Assembly: GCF_003688555.1 (NCBI RefSeq)
Contig: NZ_REFR01000015.1
Coordinates: 1-64,000 of the forward strand
Direction of reading: 5' to 3'
Origin: Eilatimonas milleporae
Lineage (GTDB): Bacteria > Pseudomonadota > Alphaproteobacteria > Sphingomonadales > Kordiimonadaceae
DNA length: 64,000 nt
A model generated the notes under the pieces. It did not search any database and was not told the origin of the DNA. It saw nothing but the letters and a program-made list of their open reading frames with translations. Below are positions 53,606 to 63,504 of this stretch, in pieces. The first letter of the stretch is position 1. Every line of letters begins with the position of its first letter. The position numbers and the translations under genes were made by a program.

Positions 53606-54664
53606 ATGCCCGACAGATCGAAGCGGCTTCTGCTGAACACCCTCAAGGGACAGCCCGGTGAGCGCGTGCCTTTCTGGTTCATGCGTCAGGCCGGCCGGTA
53701 TCTGAGCGAATACCGCGAGGTGCGGGCGACCACGTCCTCCTTCATGGAGTTCTGCTACAGTCCGGACAAGGCGGCGGAGGTGACATTGCAGCCGGTGCGC
53801 CGCTTCGCCACCGACGGGGCGATCCTGTTCGCCGACATTCTGGTGGTGCCGGACGGACTGGGACAGAAAGTGTGGTTCGAGCCCGGCAAGGGCCCGCAAC
53901 TGACCGCTGTCAGCGATGAGGCCGGTTTTTCAGCCCTGACCACCGGCGGACCGGACATGGCCGGTTTTCACGACCGGGTCGGCGCGGTCTATGAAACGGT
54001 GCGGCGGGTGCGCGCCGGCCTGCCGGACAGTGTGACGCTTCTGGGATTTGCCGGGGCGCCGTGGACGGTGGCGACCTATATGGTCGAGGGGCAGGGCAGC
54101 CGCGACCACGCGGCGGCGCGGCAGATGGGATACGGGCAGGCGGATCTGTTCGGCCGGCTTCTCGACATGCTGGTGGAGGCGACAAGCGCCTATCTGATCG
54201 CGCAGATCGACGCCGGCGCCGATGCGGTGCAGATTTTCGACAGCTGGGCGGCGGCCCTGCCCGAGCCCTATTTCAGGGCCTGGGTGATCGAGCCGACGCG
54301 CGCCATTGTCGAGCGGGTCAAAGCCGTGCACGGTGAGACGCCGATCATCGGCTTTCCGCGTCTGGCCGGCAGCCTGACGGCGCTGTACGCCGCCGAGACC
54401 GGTGTGGACGCCCTGTCGCTGGACACCGGGGTCTCCCTGTCATGGGCGGCCGATACGTTGCAGACGAAAATGCCGGTGCAGGGCAATCTGGACCCGCATC
54501 TGGTGGTGGCCGGCGGCCCGGCCATGCATGCGGAAGCCGCGCGCATCCTGGACACGCTGAACGGCGGCGCGCATATTTTCAATCTGGGGCACGGGTTCGT
54601 GCCGCAAACGCCGGTGGAGCATGTGGCCGCGCTGAGCGACCAGATCCGCGCATTCAGGCGCTGA
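53606..54664 (+). CDS. hemE: uroporphyrinogen decarboxylase
   Basis: Decarboxylates the four acetate chains of uroporphyrinogen III to give coproporphyrinogen III. 352 residues from ATG at 53,606, 11 bases after AAGGAGAG. Family blocks: VPFWFMRQAGRYLSEYREVR (active site Arg), ILFADILVVPDGLG, LLGFAGAPWTVATYMVEGQGS, QIFDSWAAALP, VQGNLDPHLV and FNLGHGFVPQTPVEHV. Lies directly next to oriC, as in Caulobacter. The preceding in-frame GTG at 53,582 is not preferred. Confidence 0.97.
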   Translation: MPDRSKRLLLNTLKGQPGERVPFWFMRQAGRYLSEYREVRATTSSFMEFCYSPDKAAEVTLQPVRRFATDGAILFADILVVPDGLGQKVWFEPGKGPQLTAVSDEAGFSALTTGGPDMAGFHDRVGAVYETVRRVRAGLPDSVTLLGFAGAPWTVATYMVEGQGSRDHAAARQMGYGQADLFGRLLDMLVEATSAYLIAQIDAGADAVQIFDSWAAALPEPYFRAWVIEPTRAIVERVKAVHGETPIIGFPRLAGSLTALYAAETGVDALSLDTGVSLSWAADTLQTKMPVQGNLDPHLVVAGGPAMHAEAARILDTLNGGAHIFNLGHGFVPQTPVEHVAALSDQIRAFRR

Positions 54665-54751
54665 GTTGCGCACACACGAGGCCGGTGCCCCAGGTGGCGC
54701 CGGTTGCGATTATTTTCAGATTGCTATGATTTTCCAGGGGGGAGAAACACA

Positions 54752-55195
54752 ATGGAAGGGATGCTTGGCGCCGCCTATCCGTGGGTGAAGGCGGTTCATA
54801 TCATCTTTGTCATTTTCTGGATGGCCGGCATGTTCATGCTGCCGCGCTTTTTCGCCTATCATGTGGAGTGTGAGGCCGGCGGCCCCGAGGATGCCCTGTG
54901 GCAGGAACGCGAGCGCCGGCTGATGCGCATCATCATCAACCCGGCGATGATCATCGCCTGGATCCTCGGCCTCAGCCTGGTGGCGCATGTGGGCCTTGGC
55001 GCCGGCGGATGGCTGCACACCAAGCTGCTGCTCGTCGTCCTGCTCAGCGGTTTTCACGGCTGGCTGTCGGCCGCGCGCAAACGCCTGGCCGCCGGCGAGC
55101 GCCGGCTGTCGTCGCGGCAGTTCCGGCTGATCAACGAGCTGCCGTCGCTGTTCATCATTGCCATTGTGATTCTGGCGATCGTCAAACCCTTTTGA
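54752..55195 (+). CDS. hemJ: protoporphyrinogen oxidase HemJ
   Basis: 147 residues from ATG at 54,752, with GGGGGGAG ahead. A membrane protein with several helices: YPWVKAVHIIFVIFWMAGMFMLPRFFAYHVE, INPAMIIAWILGLSLVAHVG, LHTKLLLVVLLSGFHGWLSAARKRLA, NELPSLFIIAIVILAIVKPF. The conserved His and Lys residues (KAVHII, LHTKLLL) are those of HemJ, which replaces HemG/HemY in most alphaproteobacteria. Next to hemE in a haem-synthesis pair; 57-base upstream gap. Confidence 0.95.
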   Translation: MEGMLGAAYPWVKAVHIIFVIFWMAGMFMLPRFFAYHVECEAGGPEDALWQERERRLMRIIINPAMIIAWILGLSLVAHVGLGAGGWLHTKLLLVVLLSGFHGWLSAARKRLAAGERRLSSRQFRLINELPSLFIIAIVILAIVKPF

Positions 55196-55418
55196 ATTTT
55201 CGCCAAAAGCGATAGCCTGACGGCCCATTTGCCTTGACTTGGGCTGCGGTGATGGTACGCTCAGCCCATCCAGCCTTGGTTTAGGCGTAATCGGATCATC
55301 ATCAAATTTTCCATTAGATCGCCCCTTTGTCTTATCCGTCTCGATAAGTGTGGGCGGCACCGTATCGACGGGGCGTTTGGCCCCACAGCGTTTCTGCAAT
55401 GCCCTTCCCCCCCATAAC

Positions 55419-55436
55419 GACCGTCGCGGTCTTTTT
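55419..55436 (+). promoter_or_regulatory. terminator-like hairpin in the rho leader
   Basis: GACCG-TCG-CGGTC followed by TTTTT lies 19 bases before the rho start. It has the shape of an intrinsic terminator and may attenuate rho. Rho levels are autoregulated in E. coli through Rho-dependent termination; a role here is inferred. Confidence 0.5.
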
Positions 55437-55454
55437 GTAGTGTCGGATGTCTCA

Positions 55455-56711
55455 ATGCAACTTCAGGATCTGAAACAGAAATCACCCGCCGATCTTCTCG
55501 CGCTGGCCGAAGAGGTCGGGGTCGAAAACGCCTCGACCATGCGCAAGCAGGACATGATGTTCGCCATCCTCAAGAACCTGGCCGAGGACGATGTGGAAAT
55601 CATGGGCGGCGGGGTCATCGAAATCCTGTCGGACGGGTTCGGTTTCCTGCGCAGTCCCGAGGCCAATTATCTGCCCGGACCCGATGACATCTATGTCAGC
55701 CCGAGCCAGATCCGCCGGTTCAGCCTGCGCACCGGCGACACGGTGGAAGGCCAGATCCGCGCGCCCAAGGACGGCGAGCGCTATTTCGCCCTGCTGAAAG
55801 TTTCCAACATTAATTTCGAGGAGCCGGAGGCCGCGCGCCACAAGGTTCATTTCGACAATCTGACGCCGCTGTATCCGGATGAAAAGCTGAAGCTGGACCC
55901 GGACAATCCGACGGTGAAGGACAAAAGCCCGCGCGTCATCGACCTGGTCGCACCCATCGGCAAGGGCCAGCGCGCACTGATCGTGGCGCCGCCGCGCACC
56001 GGGAAAACCGTGCTGTTGCAGAATATCGCCCAGTCGATCACCCGCAACCATCCGGAATGCTATCTGATCGTCCTTCTGATCGACGAACGGCCGGAGGAAG
56101 TGACCGACATGCAGCGCTCGGTCAATGGCGAGGTGATTTCGTCCACCTTTGACGAGCCGGCCAGCCGCCACGTGCAGGTGGCGGAAATGGTGATCGAAAA
56201 GGCCAAGCGCCTGGTCGAGCACAAGAAGGATGTGGTGATTTTGCTTGATTCCATCACCCGTCTGGCGCGGGCCTACAACACGGTGGTGCCGTCATCGGGC
56301 AAGGTGCTGACCGGCGGTGTCGACGCCAACGCGCTGCAGCGCCCGAAACGCTTTTTCGGGGCCGCCCGCAACATCGAGGAGGGCGGGTCGCTGTCCATCA
56401 TCGCCACCGCGCTGATCGAGACCGGCAGCCGCATGGACGAGGTGATTTTCGAGGAATTCAAGGGCACCGGCAACTCGGAAATCGTGCTGGACCGCAAGGT
56501 GGCGGACAAGCGCGTCTTCCCGGCGATCGATATCCTCAAGTCCGGCACCCGCAAGGAAGAGCTGCTGGTCGACCAGGGCACCCTGTCGAAAATGTGGGTG
56601 CTGCGCCGTATCCTTACCCCCATGGGCACGGTGGATGCGATGGAGTTCCTGCTGTCCAAGCTGAAGGACACCAAGAACAACGAGGAATTCTTCTCCCAGA
56701 TGAACAATTAG
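55455..56711 (+). CDS. rho: transcription termination factor Rho
   Basis: Ring-shaped RNA helicase that ends transcription. 418 residues from ATG at 55,455; a GTG five codons earlier is a less likely start. N-terminal helical bundle and cold-shock RNA-binding fold ([39 protein letters not shown]), the P-loop [33 protein letters not shown] and the Q/R-loop ([21 protein letters not shown]). Normal length, no insert. A 259-base leader precedes it; a strong terminator follows at 56,825. Confidence 0.98.
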   Translation: MQLQDLKQKSPADLLALAEEVGVENASTMRKQDMMFAILKNLAEDDVEIMGGGVIEILSDGFGFLRSPEANYLPGPDDIYVSPSQIRRFSLRTGDTVEGQIRAPKDGERYFALLKVSNINFEEPEAARHKVHFDNLTPLYPDEKLKLDPDNPTVKDKSPRVIDLVAPIGKGQRALIVAPPRTGKTVLLQNIAQSITRNHPECYLIVLLIDERPEEVTDMQRSVNGEVISSTFDEPASRHVQVAEMVIEKAKRLVEHKKDVVILLDSITRLARAYNTVVPSSGKVLTGGVDANALQRPKRFFGAARNIEEGGSLSIIATALIETGSRMDEVIFEEFKGTGNSEIVLDRKVADKRVFPAIDILKSGTRKEELLVDQGTLSKMWVLRRILTPMGTVDAMEFLLSKLKDTKNNEEFFSQMNN

Positions 56712-56824
56712 GGCCGGGCAAAACCGCTTTATCCCGGAATTTATCCGGGCCTTATCCCCGAGTTTATCTCTGCTGTATCCTTGGCCCTGTCTGTCGGGGA
56801 CCGGTTTATCCGCTTTTTCCGCCC

Positions 56825-56856
56825 TGCCGCCGGACGCACGTCCGGCGGCAGTTTTG
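56825..56856 (+). terminator. rho terminator
   Basis: An 11-bp perfect stem TGCCGCCGGAC/GTCCGGCGGCA with the loop GCAC, then GTTTTG, 114 bases after rho. Confidence 0.85.
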
Positions 56857-56922
56857 TATTAAATCAATGTTTGCCGTTCTCTTTCCTGCAATACTCACCC
56901 CTTCGGGAGATGGGAAAAGGGT

Positions 56923-58413
56923 ATGGGCAGCGGTGGATCGCCGGGACGGTTGAGAGCGGGACAGCGGGGTATCCACGGCCTTGCCGCCGTCCTGCTGGCG
57001 CTGGTCTTCCTGCTGGTGCCGACGCCTGTGCTGGCGGCGGACAGCGCGCTTCTCATCGACATTCAGGGGCCGATCGGCCCGGCGGTGGAAAGCTATGTGG
57101 TGCGCGGCCTGGAGGAGGCGGGCGCACGCGGCGCTTCCGCCGTTATCCTGCGCATCGACACGCCCGGCGGCCTGGACCAGTCCACCCGTGGCATCATCAA
57201 GGCCATTCTGGCCTCCGACCGGCCGGTGATCGGCTTTGTCGCCCCGTCGGGCGCACGGGCGGCCAGTGCCGGGGCCTATATCCTGATGGCCTGTCATGTG
57301 GCGGCGATGGCGCCCGGCACCACCGTGGGCTCGGCCACGCCGGTACAGCTCGGCGGCGGTATGCCGCAGCAACAACCGCCGTCCCCGCAAACGCCGCAAC
57401 AGGGCGCGGAGCCCCCGGACGGGGACGCGCCGGGTGACGGCGAAAGCGATGCGGCGGGCGATGGGGGCACAGTCGGCGCGCGCGGCACACCGCCGACACT
57501 GCAGGACAAGATCGTCAATGACGCCCGTGCCTATATGCGCGGGCTGGCCGATTTGCGCGGCCGCCCGGCGGACGAGGCCGAGCGTTTCGTCAGCGAGGCG
57601 ACCAATCTGACCGCGGCGGAGGCGCTGGCGCGCGGGCTCGTCGACATGATCGCCGGTTCTGTGCGCGAAGTGCTGGTCAAATCCAGCGGGCTCGAGGTGG
57701 ATGTCGACGGCACCAAAACGGTGCTGAAGACCGATCTGATGGATGTGGAGACCTTCGCGCCCACATGGCGCGACCGGTTTCTCGGCCTGATCACCAATCC
57801 CAACATCGCCTATCTGCTGCTGATGGTGGGCCTGTACGGTCTTGTGCTGGAGGCGACGAACCCCGGCATTCTGGTGGCGGGCATCACTGGCGCCACCTGC
57901 CTGATCGTCGGGCTCTATGCGCTGCATCTGCTGCCCCTCAACTATGCCGGTCTGGCGCTGATGGCTCTCGGCGTGGCGCTGATGGTGACGGAAGCCTTCG
58001 TGCCCGCCTTCGGCGCGCTCGGCATCGGCGGGGCGGTGTGTTTTGCCCTCGGCTCGATTTTCCTGATCGACACGGACATGCCGGGCTTTGAGATTTCGCC
58101 CATTCTGATTGGCACGGTGTCGCTGGCGACTGCGGCGATCTTCGTGCTTGTCCTTACCTTTGCCGCGCGGGCGTGGCGCCAGCCCGTGGTCAGCGGCGTG
58201 CATGAGATGATCGGCGCCCCGGCCCGGGTGATCGCCTGGTCGGGCGACACGGGCGAGGTTTCCGCCCGCGGCGAGGTCTGGGCGGCAACGGGCGAGACAG
58301 GCCTCACCCCCGGGACGGCGCTGGAAATCAGGGCGGTCAGGGGCCTGACACTGGTGGTCGCCAGGGCGGGGGCGCATCCTGCCCTGAAAACCGAGGAGGG
58401 AACACATGCCTGA
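56923..58413 (+). CDS. NfeD-family membrane-bound protease
   Basis: 496 residues, long (1b type) NfeD. A signal peptide or anchor ([18 protein letters not shown]), then a ClpP/SppA-like serine protease domain: [43 protein letters not shown] and the nucleophile region [31 protein letters not shown] 45-residue Gln/Pro/Gly/Asp insert follows, then four or five membrane helices ([26 protein letters not shown] onward) and the NfeD OB-fold (ISCTPL-like loop, [10 protein letters not shown]). It overlaps the slipin gene; studied members cleave stomatin. Confidence 0.92.
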   Translation: MGSGGSPGRLRAGQRGIHGLAAVLLALVFLLVPTPVLAADSALLIDIQGPIGPAVESYVVRGLEEAGARGASAVILRIDTPGGLDQSTRGIIKAILASDRPVIGFVAPSGARAASAGAYILMACHVAAMAPGTTVGSATPVQLGGGMPQQQPPSPQTPQQGAEPPDGDAPGDGESDAAGDGGTVGARGTPPTLQDKIVNDARAYMRGLADLRGRPADEAERFVSEATNLTAAEALARGLVDMIAGSVREVLVKSSGLEVDVDGTKTVLKTDLMDVETFAPTWRDRFLGLITNPNIAYLLLMVGLYGLVLEATNPGILVAGITGATCLIVGLYALHLLPLNYAGLALMALGVALMVTEAFVPAFGALGIGGAVCFALGSIFLIDTDMPGFEISPILIGTVSLATAAIFVLVLTFAARAWRQPVVSGVHEMIGAPARVIAWSGDTGEVSARGEVWAATGETGLTPGTALEIRAVRGLTLVVARAGAHPALKTEEGTHA

Positions 58414-59230
58414 GATAGAGTTTCTGGACCTGTTTTATTCGGTGTATCTGCTGATTTTCCTGGCGCTGGCCGTCGTCCTGTCGGCGATCAAGATCCTGCG
58501 GGAATATGAGCGCGGCGTGATCTTCACGCTCGGCCGTTTCTGGAAGGTCAAGGGACCGGGCCTGATCATCGTCATCCCCATAATCCAGAGCATGGTGCGG
58601 GTCGACCTGCGCACCATGGTGATGGACGTGCCGGAACAGGACGTGATTTCGCGCGACAATGTGTCGGTGCGGGTCAATGCCGTGGTCTATTACCGGGTGA
58701 TCGACCCGCAGCGCGCCATCATCGCGGTGGAGGATTTCAAATGGGCGGTCAGCCAGTTGGCGCAGACCACGCTCAGGTCCGTCCTCGGCCAGCACCAGCT
58801 GGACGAAATGCTGGCCGAGCGCGAGCGGCTGAACGACGATATCCGCACCATTCTCGACTCCCAGACCGACGCCTGGGGCATCAAGGTGTCGAATGTGGAA
58901 CTGAAACATGTGGACCTGGACCAGAGCATGGTCCGCGCCATCGCCAAGGAAGCCGAGGCCGAGCGTCTGCGCCGTGCCAAGGTGATCTCGGCCCAAGGGG
59001 AGGCCCAGGCCGCCGACAAGATCATGGAAGCCGCCCGCGTCCTGCACGAACTGCCGGAAGCCATGCAGATCCGCTATCTGACAGCATTGCACGACATGGC
59101 GGGCGAGCGCACATCGACCATCGTCTTCCCGCTGCCGATCGACCTGATCGGGTCCCTCAGCGGCACGGCGGGCGCGTCCTCTTCCCCATCCTCTTCTTCA
59201 GGGGACAATGACATATCCGGCAACTCTTGA
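58406..59230 (+). CDS. slipin / stomatin-like SPFH protein
   Basis: 274 residues. A membrane hairpin ([20 protein letters not shown]) then the SPFH domain: [53 protein letters not shown], and [22 protein letters not shown] coiled-coil follows ([29 protein letters not shown]) and a Ser/Gly-rich tail. It overlaps the NfeD gene by eight bases; NfeD and slipin pairs are a known membrane-quality unit in which the protease acts on the slipin. Confidence 0.94.
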   Translation: MPEIEFLDLFYSVYLLIFLALAVVLSAIKILREYERGVIFTLGRFWKVKGPGLIIVIPIIQSMVRVDLRTMVMDVPEQDVISRDNVSVRVNAVVYYRVIDPQRAIIAVEDFKWAVSQLAQTTLRSVLGQHQLDEMLAERERLNDDIRTILDSQTDAWGIKVSNVELKHVDLDQSMVRAIAKEAEAERLRRAKVISAQGEAQAADKIMEAARVLHELPEAMQIRYLTALHDMAGERTSTIVFPLPIDLIGSLSGTAGASSSPSSSSGDNDISGNS

Positions 59231-59413
59231 AGCGGTCATGTCCTGAAGCGCCTATGGATACACGCTGACACCGCTGGGCGAGGCTGAGTGTCTTGGGGCA
59301 GTGAGTGCGGCGATTTTCCCCGCTGTCCCCTTGCATGGCCCGGACCGCGCCGCTAGCCTTTCTTTTTGCCTGCCGTGTCAGAACAGCGGGCCGGACTTTG
59401 GGGGGACGATCAC

Positions 59414-60775
59414 ATGTGGAAAGATTTGAAATCCGCGCTTTTGGCCGGTGCCATGGCCGTATTGCCGCTGACAGTGCCGGTTGCCGGTGCGGTGGCCGTG
59501 GATGATCTGCGCGCCGTCATCGCGAAAGATTATGACGATCATCTCGAGGCCCTGTTCAAGCATTTTCATGCCAATCCGGAATTGTCCCTGCAGGAACACA
59601 AGACCGCCGCCCGCCTGGCGGCGGAGTTGCGCGACGCCGGGTTCGAGGTGACGGAAGGCATCGGCCAGACCGGCCTTGTCGCCATCATGGAAAACGGGCC
59701 GGGGCCGCGCGTGATGATGCGCGCCGACATGGACGGCCTGCCGGTTCTCGAAAAATCCGGACTGGACTATGCCTCCACCGCGATGCAGACCGACCCGAAC
59801 GGGATCGAGGTGCCGGTCATGCATGCCTGCGGTCATGACGTCCACATCACCGCGCTGGTGGGCACGGCACGGCGGATGGCCGCCATGCGCGACACATGGT
59901 CCGGTACGCTGATGCTGATCGGCCAGCCGGCCGAGGAACGCTTCGGGGGTGCGCGCATCATGCGCGAGGACAGGCTTTATGAGCGTTTCGGCAAGCCGGA
60001 CTACGGCCTGGCGTTTCACGTCAATTCCCTGATGGAGGCCGGCAAGATCTGGGCGGCGGACGAAGCGGCCTATGCCGGGGTGGACAGCGTCAACATCACC
60101 GTCCACGGTTTGGGCGCCCACGGCGCCGCACCCCATGCGGGCAAGGACCCGATCGTGCTCGGCGCGCAGATCGTCACCACATTGCAGACCCTGATCAGCC
60201 GTGAATTGAGCCCGCGCGTGCCCGGCGTTGTCACCGTCGGCAGCTTCCACGGCGGCACCAAGCACAATATCATCCCGGATGAGGCGAAATTGCAGATCAC
60301 GGTGCGCTCCGACGATTCCGAAACCCGGGAAACACTGCTGTCGGGCATCCGGCGCATTGCCGAGAACCTCGGCCGTGCCAGCGGTCTGCCGGACGACATG
60401 CTGCCGACGGTCGAGGTGTTGGAAACCGAAACCTATCCGCCAACGCGGAATGACCCGTCGCTGGCGCGCCGGCTGAAGGCCGCCTGGCGGGACAGCATGG
60501 GGGCGGAAGCCTTTGCCGACTATAAGCCGAAAACCATGGGGGCGGAGGATTTCCCCTTTCTGGTGACGGATCTTGAAACCTATGAGCCGATTATCCCCAG
60601 TGTCTATTTTGCTGTCGGCGGTACCCCGGCCGCGGATTTTGAACGGGCCGAGGCGGGCGGTCCGCCCATCCCGTCGCACCATTCGCCCCTGTTCAAGATC
60701 GTGCCGCAGCCGTCGGTCGTCAGCGGGGTCGAGGCCACGGTGGTGGCACTGATGGATCTGATGCCGAAAGACTGA
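59414..60775 (+). CDS. M20-family metallo-amidohydrolase, exported
   Basis: 453 residues from ATG at 59,414, with a signal peptide (LLAGAMAVLPLTVPVAGAVA). Zinc-dependent amidohydrolase of the M20D class (aminoacylase or hippurate hydrolase-like). Blocks: LFKHFHANPELSLQEHKTAARLA, VMMRADMDGLPV, MHACGHDVHITALVGTARRMA (metal His and Asp), IGQPAEERFGGARIMR (Glu), then the dimer domain HGLGAHGAAPHAGKDPI and GGTKHNIIPDEAKLQ. The C-terminal has PSHHSPLFKI. Substrate unknown. Ends before a strong hairpin. Confidence 0.93.
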   Translation: MWKDLKSALLAGAMAVLPLTVPVAGAVAVDDLRAVIAKDYDDHLEALFKHFHANPELSLQEHKTAARLAAELRDAGFEVTEGIGQTGLVAIMENGPGPRVMMRADMDGLPVLEKSGLDYASTAMQTDPNGIEVPVMHACGHDVHITALVGTARRMAAMRDTWSGTLMLIGQPAEERFGGARIMREDRLYERFGKPDYGLAFHVNSLMEAGKIWAADEAAYAGVDSVNITVHGLGAHGAAPHAGKDPIVLGAQIVTTLQTLISRELSPRVPGVVTVGSFHGGTKHNIIPDEAKLQITVRSDDSETRETLLSGIRRIAENLGRASGLPDDMLPTVEVLETETYPPTRNDPSLARRLKAAWRDSMGAEAFADYKPKTMGAEDFPFLVTDLETYEPIIPSVYFAVGGTPAADFERAEAGGPPIPSHHSPLFKIVPQPSVVSGVEATVVALMDLMPKD

Positions 60776-60811
60776 CGCCCTGCCGTGGGCCGGGCATACG
60801 GTTTGGAACAC

Positions 60812-60842
60812 AAAAGGGGACGGATAAACCGTCCCCCTTTTC
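60812..60842. terminator. terminator after the amidohydrolase gene
   Basis: AAAGGGGACGG pairs with CCGTCCCCCTTT across ATAAA, with one bulged C, then TTCC. It lies between convergent genes and can serve both. Confidence 0.7.
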
Positions 60843-60883
60843 CATGACGTGTCTTCGATTTTCTCTATAACGCGCTTCGATCT

Positions 60884-61864
60884 TCAGGGCAGCAGGATGG
60901 ACTGACCCGTGGTTTCGCGGCCCTCCAGCGCCCGGTGCGCGGTGCCGGCATCACGCAGGGCGAAACGCTGGTTGATGGTGGGCGTGATGTGACCGTCTGC
61001 GACGGCGTCGAAGACAAGACCGGTCAAACGCACCAGATCGTCGCGGGCGCTGGCATAATGCAGCAATGACGGCCGGGTCAGGAAAAGCGATCCTTTCTGC
61101 CCCAGTATGCCGGGTGCCATGGGATCCACGGCGCCGGTGGCATTGCCGAAGCTGACCATCATGCCGCGCGGGGCCAGGCAGTCCAACGACCCATCGAATG
61201 TGGCCTTTCCCACACTGTCATAGACAACCGGAACGCCGGCACCGCCGGTGATCTCGCGCACCCGGTCGGTGAAGTTTTCCGATGTGTAATCGATGGTGTG
61301 GGTACAGCCATGATCCCTGGCAAGCGCGGCCTTGTCCGCGCCGCCCACCGTGCCGATGACCGTGACGCCCTTGGCTTTCAGCCACTGGCAGGCAATCAGT
61401 CCGACGCCGCCGGCGGCCGCGTGCCACAGAACCGTCTGTCCATGTTTCACGTGAAACGTTTCGTGGATCAGAAAGGCGACTGTTGTTGCTTTCAACATGA
61501 GAGCGGCGGCGGCTTCATCGGACACCGCGTCCGGCAGTTTAACCAGCGTGTCGGTAGGCATGTTGCGGTGGCTGGAATAGGCACCGATCGGCCCGGTGCA
61601 ATAGGCGACCCTGTCACCGGCGACAAAGCCGTCCACGCCAGCGCTCACATCCTCGATCACGCCGGCGGCTTCCAGGCCCGGCGTAAAGGGTGCCGGCACG
61701 GGGTACAGGCCGGTGCGATGATAGACATCGATGAAATTCAATCCGATGGCGTTGTGACGCACGCGGACTTCATTCTCCTTCAATGCAGGCAGCGTACTGT
61801 CCGTAAACGCCAGGGTCTCCGCCCCGCCGGGGGCCGCGACCTGAATGATCTGTGCTGTGGTCAT
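60884..61864 (-). CDS. quinone oxidoreductase (zeta-crystallin-like MDR)
   Basis: 326 residues. NADPH-dependent quinone reductase of the medium-chain dehydrogenase family, zinc-free type. N-terminal VRVRHNAIGLNFIDVYHRTGLYPVPAPFTPGLEAAGVI is the family signature, and the cofactor site is VLWHAAAGGVGLIACQWLKAKGVTVIGTVGGADKAALA. C-terminal region includes GHITPTINQRFALRDAGTAHRALEGRETTGQSILLP. The stop lies before the hairpin shared with the upstream gene. Its start is three bases after the dienelactone hydrolase stop, so the two genes are in one operon. Confidence 0.94.
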   Translation of the reverse strand: MTTAQIIQVAAPGGAETLAFTDSTLPALKENEVRVRHNAIGLNFIDVYHRTGLYPVPAPFTPGLEAAGVIEDVSAGVDGFVAGDRVAYCTGPIGAYSSHRNMPTDTLVKLPDAVSDEAAAALMLKATTVAFLIHETFHVKHGQTVLWHAAAGGVGLIACQWLKAKGVTVIGTVGGADKAALARDHGCTHTIDYTSENFTDRVREITGGAGVPVVYDSVGKATFDGSLDCLAPRGMMVSFGNATGAVDPMAPGILGQKGSLFLTRPSLLHYASARDDLVRLTGLVFDAVADGHITPTINQRFALRDAGTAHRALEGRETTGQSILLP

Positions 61865-61867
61865 GGA

Positions 61868-62584
61868 TCAGCCCTTGAGATGATCGGCAAAAAAGGCGGC
61901 TGTGCGTTCATTGGCGCGTGTTGCGTCATCCTCGCGGTAATGCTGCCCGTTGATACGGGAAAACGCATGGTCGGCTTCTGGATAATCGTAAAGTGTGCTC
62001 TGAGCATGACCATCCAGTCCGTCATGGATGGCGGCCTGTGCGGCGGCATCGACAAATTCATCCTTGCCGGCGATGTGCAGCATGAGGGGTCGGGTGATTT
62101 TCGCGGCTTCATCCAGTTTGTCCTGAATGCCGACACCGTAATAGGAGACGTTGGCGTCCGCATCCGTGCGGGTTGCCGTCAGATAGGCCAGAAGCCCGCC
62201 GAGGCAGTAGCCCACCGCACCGACCTTGCCGGTGCTTCTGCCATGACCGCGGATAAAATCGATGGTGGCGGCGATGTCCTCGATCCCCTTGTCCACATCG
62301 AAACCGTTATAAAGGGCAAAGGCCTTTTGCCATTCCTCTTCCGTCTGGTCGGTCAGGTCCACGCCGGGTTCCTGGCGCCAGAACAGGTCCGGACAGATGG
62401 CGACATAGCCGGCGGCGGCCCAGCGGTCGCACATGGTGCGCAGACCGGCATTGACCCCGAAAATCTCCTGAATGACGACAATGGCGGGCCCGTTTCCGCT
62501 TTCGGGCTTTGAAAGATAAGCGGAAAAATCGCCGCTGCCGTCCTTGGCCGCAATGGTGACTGTCTCGGTGGTGATCTGTGACAT
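61868..62584 (-). CDS. dienelactone hydrolase family protein
   Basis: 238 residues from ATG at 62,584. An alpha/beta hydrolase with cysteine nucleophile: GAVGYCLGGLLAYL. Other features: PAIVVIQEIFGVNAGLRTMCDRWAAAGYVAICPDLFWR at the N-terminus and LYDYPEADHAFSR (His) at the C-terminus. Members act on dienelactones or on related lactones and esters; substrate not known here. Ends three bases before the quinone reductase start. Confidence 0.94.
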   Translation of the reverse strand: MSQITTETVTIAAKDGSGDFSAYLSKPESGNGPAIVVIQEIFGVNAGLRTMCDRWAAAGYVAICPDLFWRQEPGVDLTDQTEEEWQKAFALYNGFDVDKGIEDIAATIDFIRGHGRSTGKVGAVGYCLGGLLAYLTATRTDADANVSYYGVGIQDKLDEAAKITRPLMLHIAGKDEFVDAAAQAAIHDGLDGHAQSTLYDYPEADHAFSRINGQHYREDDATRANERTAAFFADHLKG

Positions 62585-62652
62585 GGGCGGACCCTCGTTT
62601 TGCAAGAATGGATGGGAAATGGATCAACGGAATTGATATATCGCGTGCGACC

Positions 62653-63105
62653 TTACTGCGGCAAAAGGACGCCCTCAAGAACCAGCAGGGCTTCTTTGGT
62701 CCACAGGCCGCCGTCGCCGGAATAGCCGCCAAGGCCGTTTGCCGCGGTGATCCGGTGACAGGGGATGAGGATGGGCAGCGGATTGCGCCCGCAGGCCGTA
62801 CCGACAGCCCGGGCGCTACTGTTTAGCTGTTTCGCAACATCACCATAAGTCATTGTTCTTCCATATGGAATTTCGCACATTTTTGACCATACACGGTCCT
62901 GGAAACCGGATCCTCCGGGTGCAAGCGGCAGGTCGAATTCGGTCAGGTCGCCGTCGAAATAGGCGTCCAGTTGGCGTTTGGCTTCCACAAGAAGGGGGGT
63001 TCTGGTCTGTTCCATGGCCCAGCCCCAGTCCAAAGCCACCAGTTCACCGCCGATTTCGGTCACTGTCAGATCGGAGATCGGTGTGTGGAGTGACAGTTGC
63101 GGCAT
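62653..63105 (-). CDS. ogt: methylated-DNA-protein-cysteine methyltransferase
   Basis: 150 residues from ATG at 63,105, with AAAGG near; a GTG at 63,153 would add 16 residues. It repairs O6-methylguanine by transferring the methyl to its cysteine. The active site is PILIPCHRITAANGLGGYSGG-like (PCHR), with FQDRVWSKMCEIPYGRTMTYGDVAKQL and ARAVGTACGRNP ahead of it. The fold is complete. Divergent from the DUF6489 gene. Confidence 0.93.
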   Translation of the reverse strand: MPQLSLHTPISDLTVTEIGGELVALDWGWAMEQTRTPLLVEAKRQLDAYFDGDLTEFDLPLAPGGSGFQDRVWSKMCEIPYGRTMTYGDVAKQLNSSARAVGTACGRNPLPILIPCHRITAANGLGGYSGDGGLWTKEALLVLEGVLLPQ

Positions 63106-63224
63106 GGCCTTTATCCCGTCTACAGTATGGTGGGTTTGCGGATCGGATGTCACCCTACAGGCGATGCGGACGGCGGTTCAAGTCATTGCCGCATATCTTC
63201 CTTGGGACGGGGAATGGAAAGCGC

Positions 63225-63488
63225 ATGAAGATCACCATCAATATCGATTGTACGCCGATTGAGGCGCGGACATTTTTCGGCCTTCCGGATGTGACGGCGT
63301 TGAATGATGCCATGGTCTCACAGATGCAGATGCGCCTTGAAAAGGGCCTGGACCCGCAGGAAGTGGATCAGGCCGTCCGCGCCTGGATGTCGGGCGCCAG
63401 CGCGGGCCTGGGGGAATGGCAGAAAGCGTTCTGGGCGGCGATGAAAGGGGCGGTTGGCCCCACCGATCCGACGCAGGGCGCTGAATAG
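63225..63488 (+). CDS. DUF6489 family protein
   Basis: 87 residues from ATG at 63,225. N-terminal [35 protein letters not shown], then [36 protein letters not shown], typical of this small conserved alphaproteobacterial family next to mnmE. Function unknown; soluble. Lies 16 bases before mnmE, probably in its operon. Confidence 0.87.
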   Translation: MKITINIDCTPIEARTFFGLPDVTALNDAMVSQMQMRLEKGLDPQEVDQAVRAWMSGASAGLGEWQKAFWAAMKGAVGPTDPTQGAE

Positions 63489-63504
63489 CCCGGATATTCC
63501 ATCA

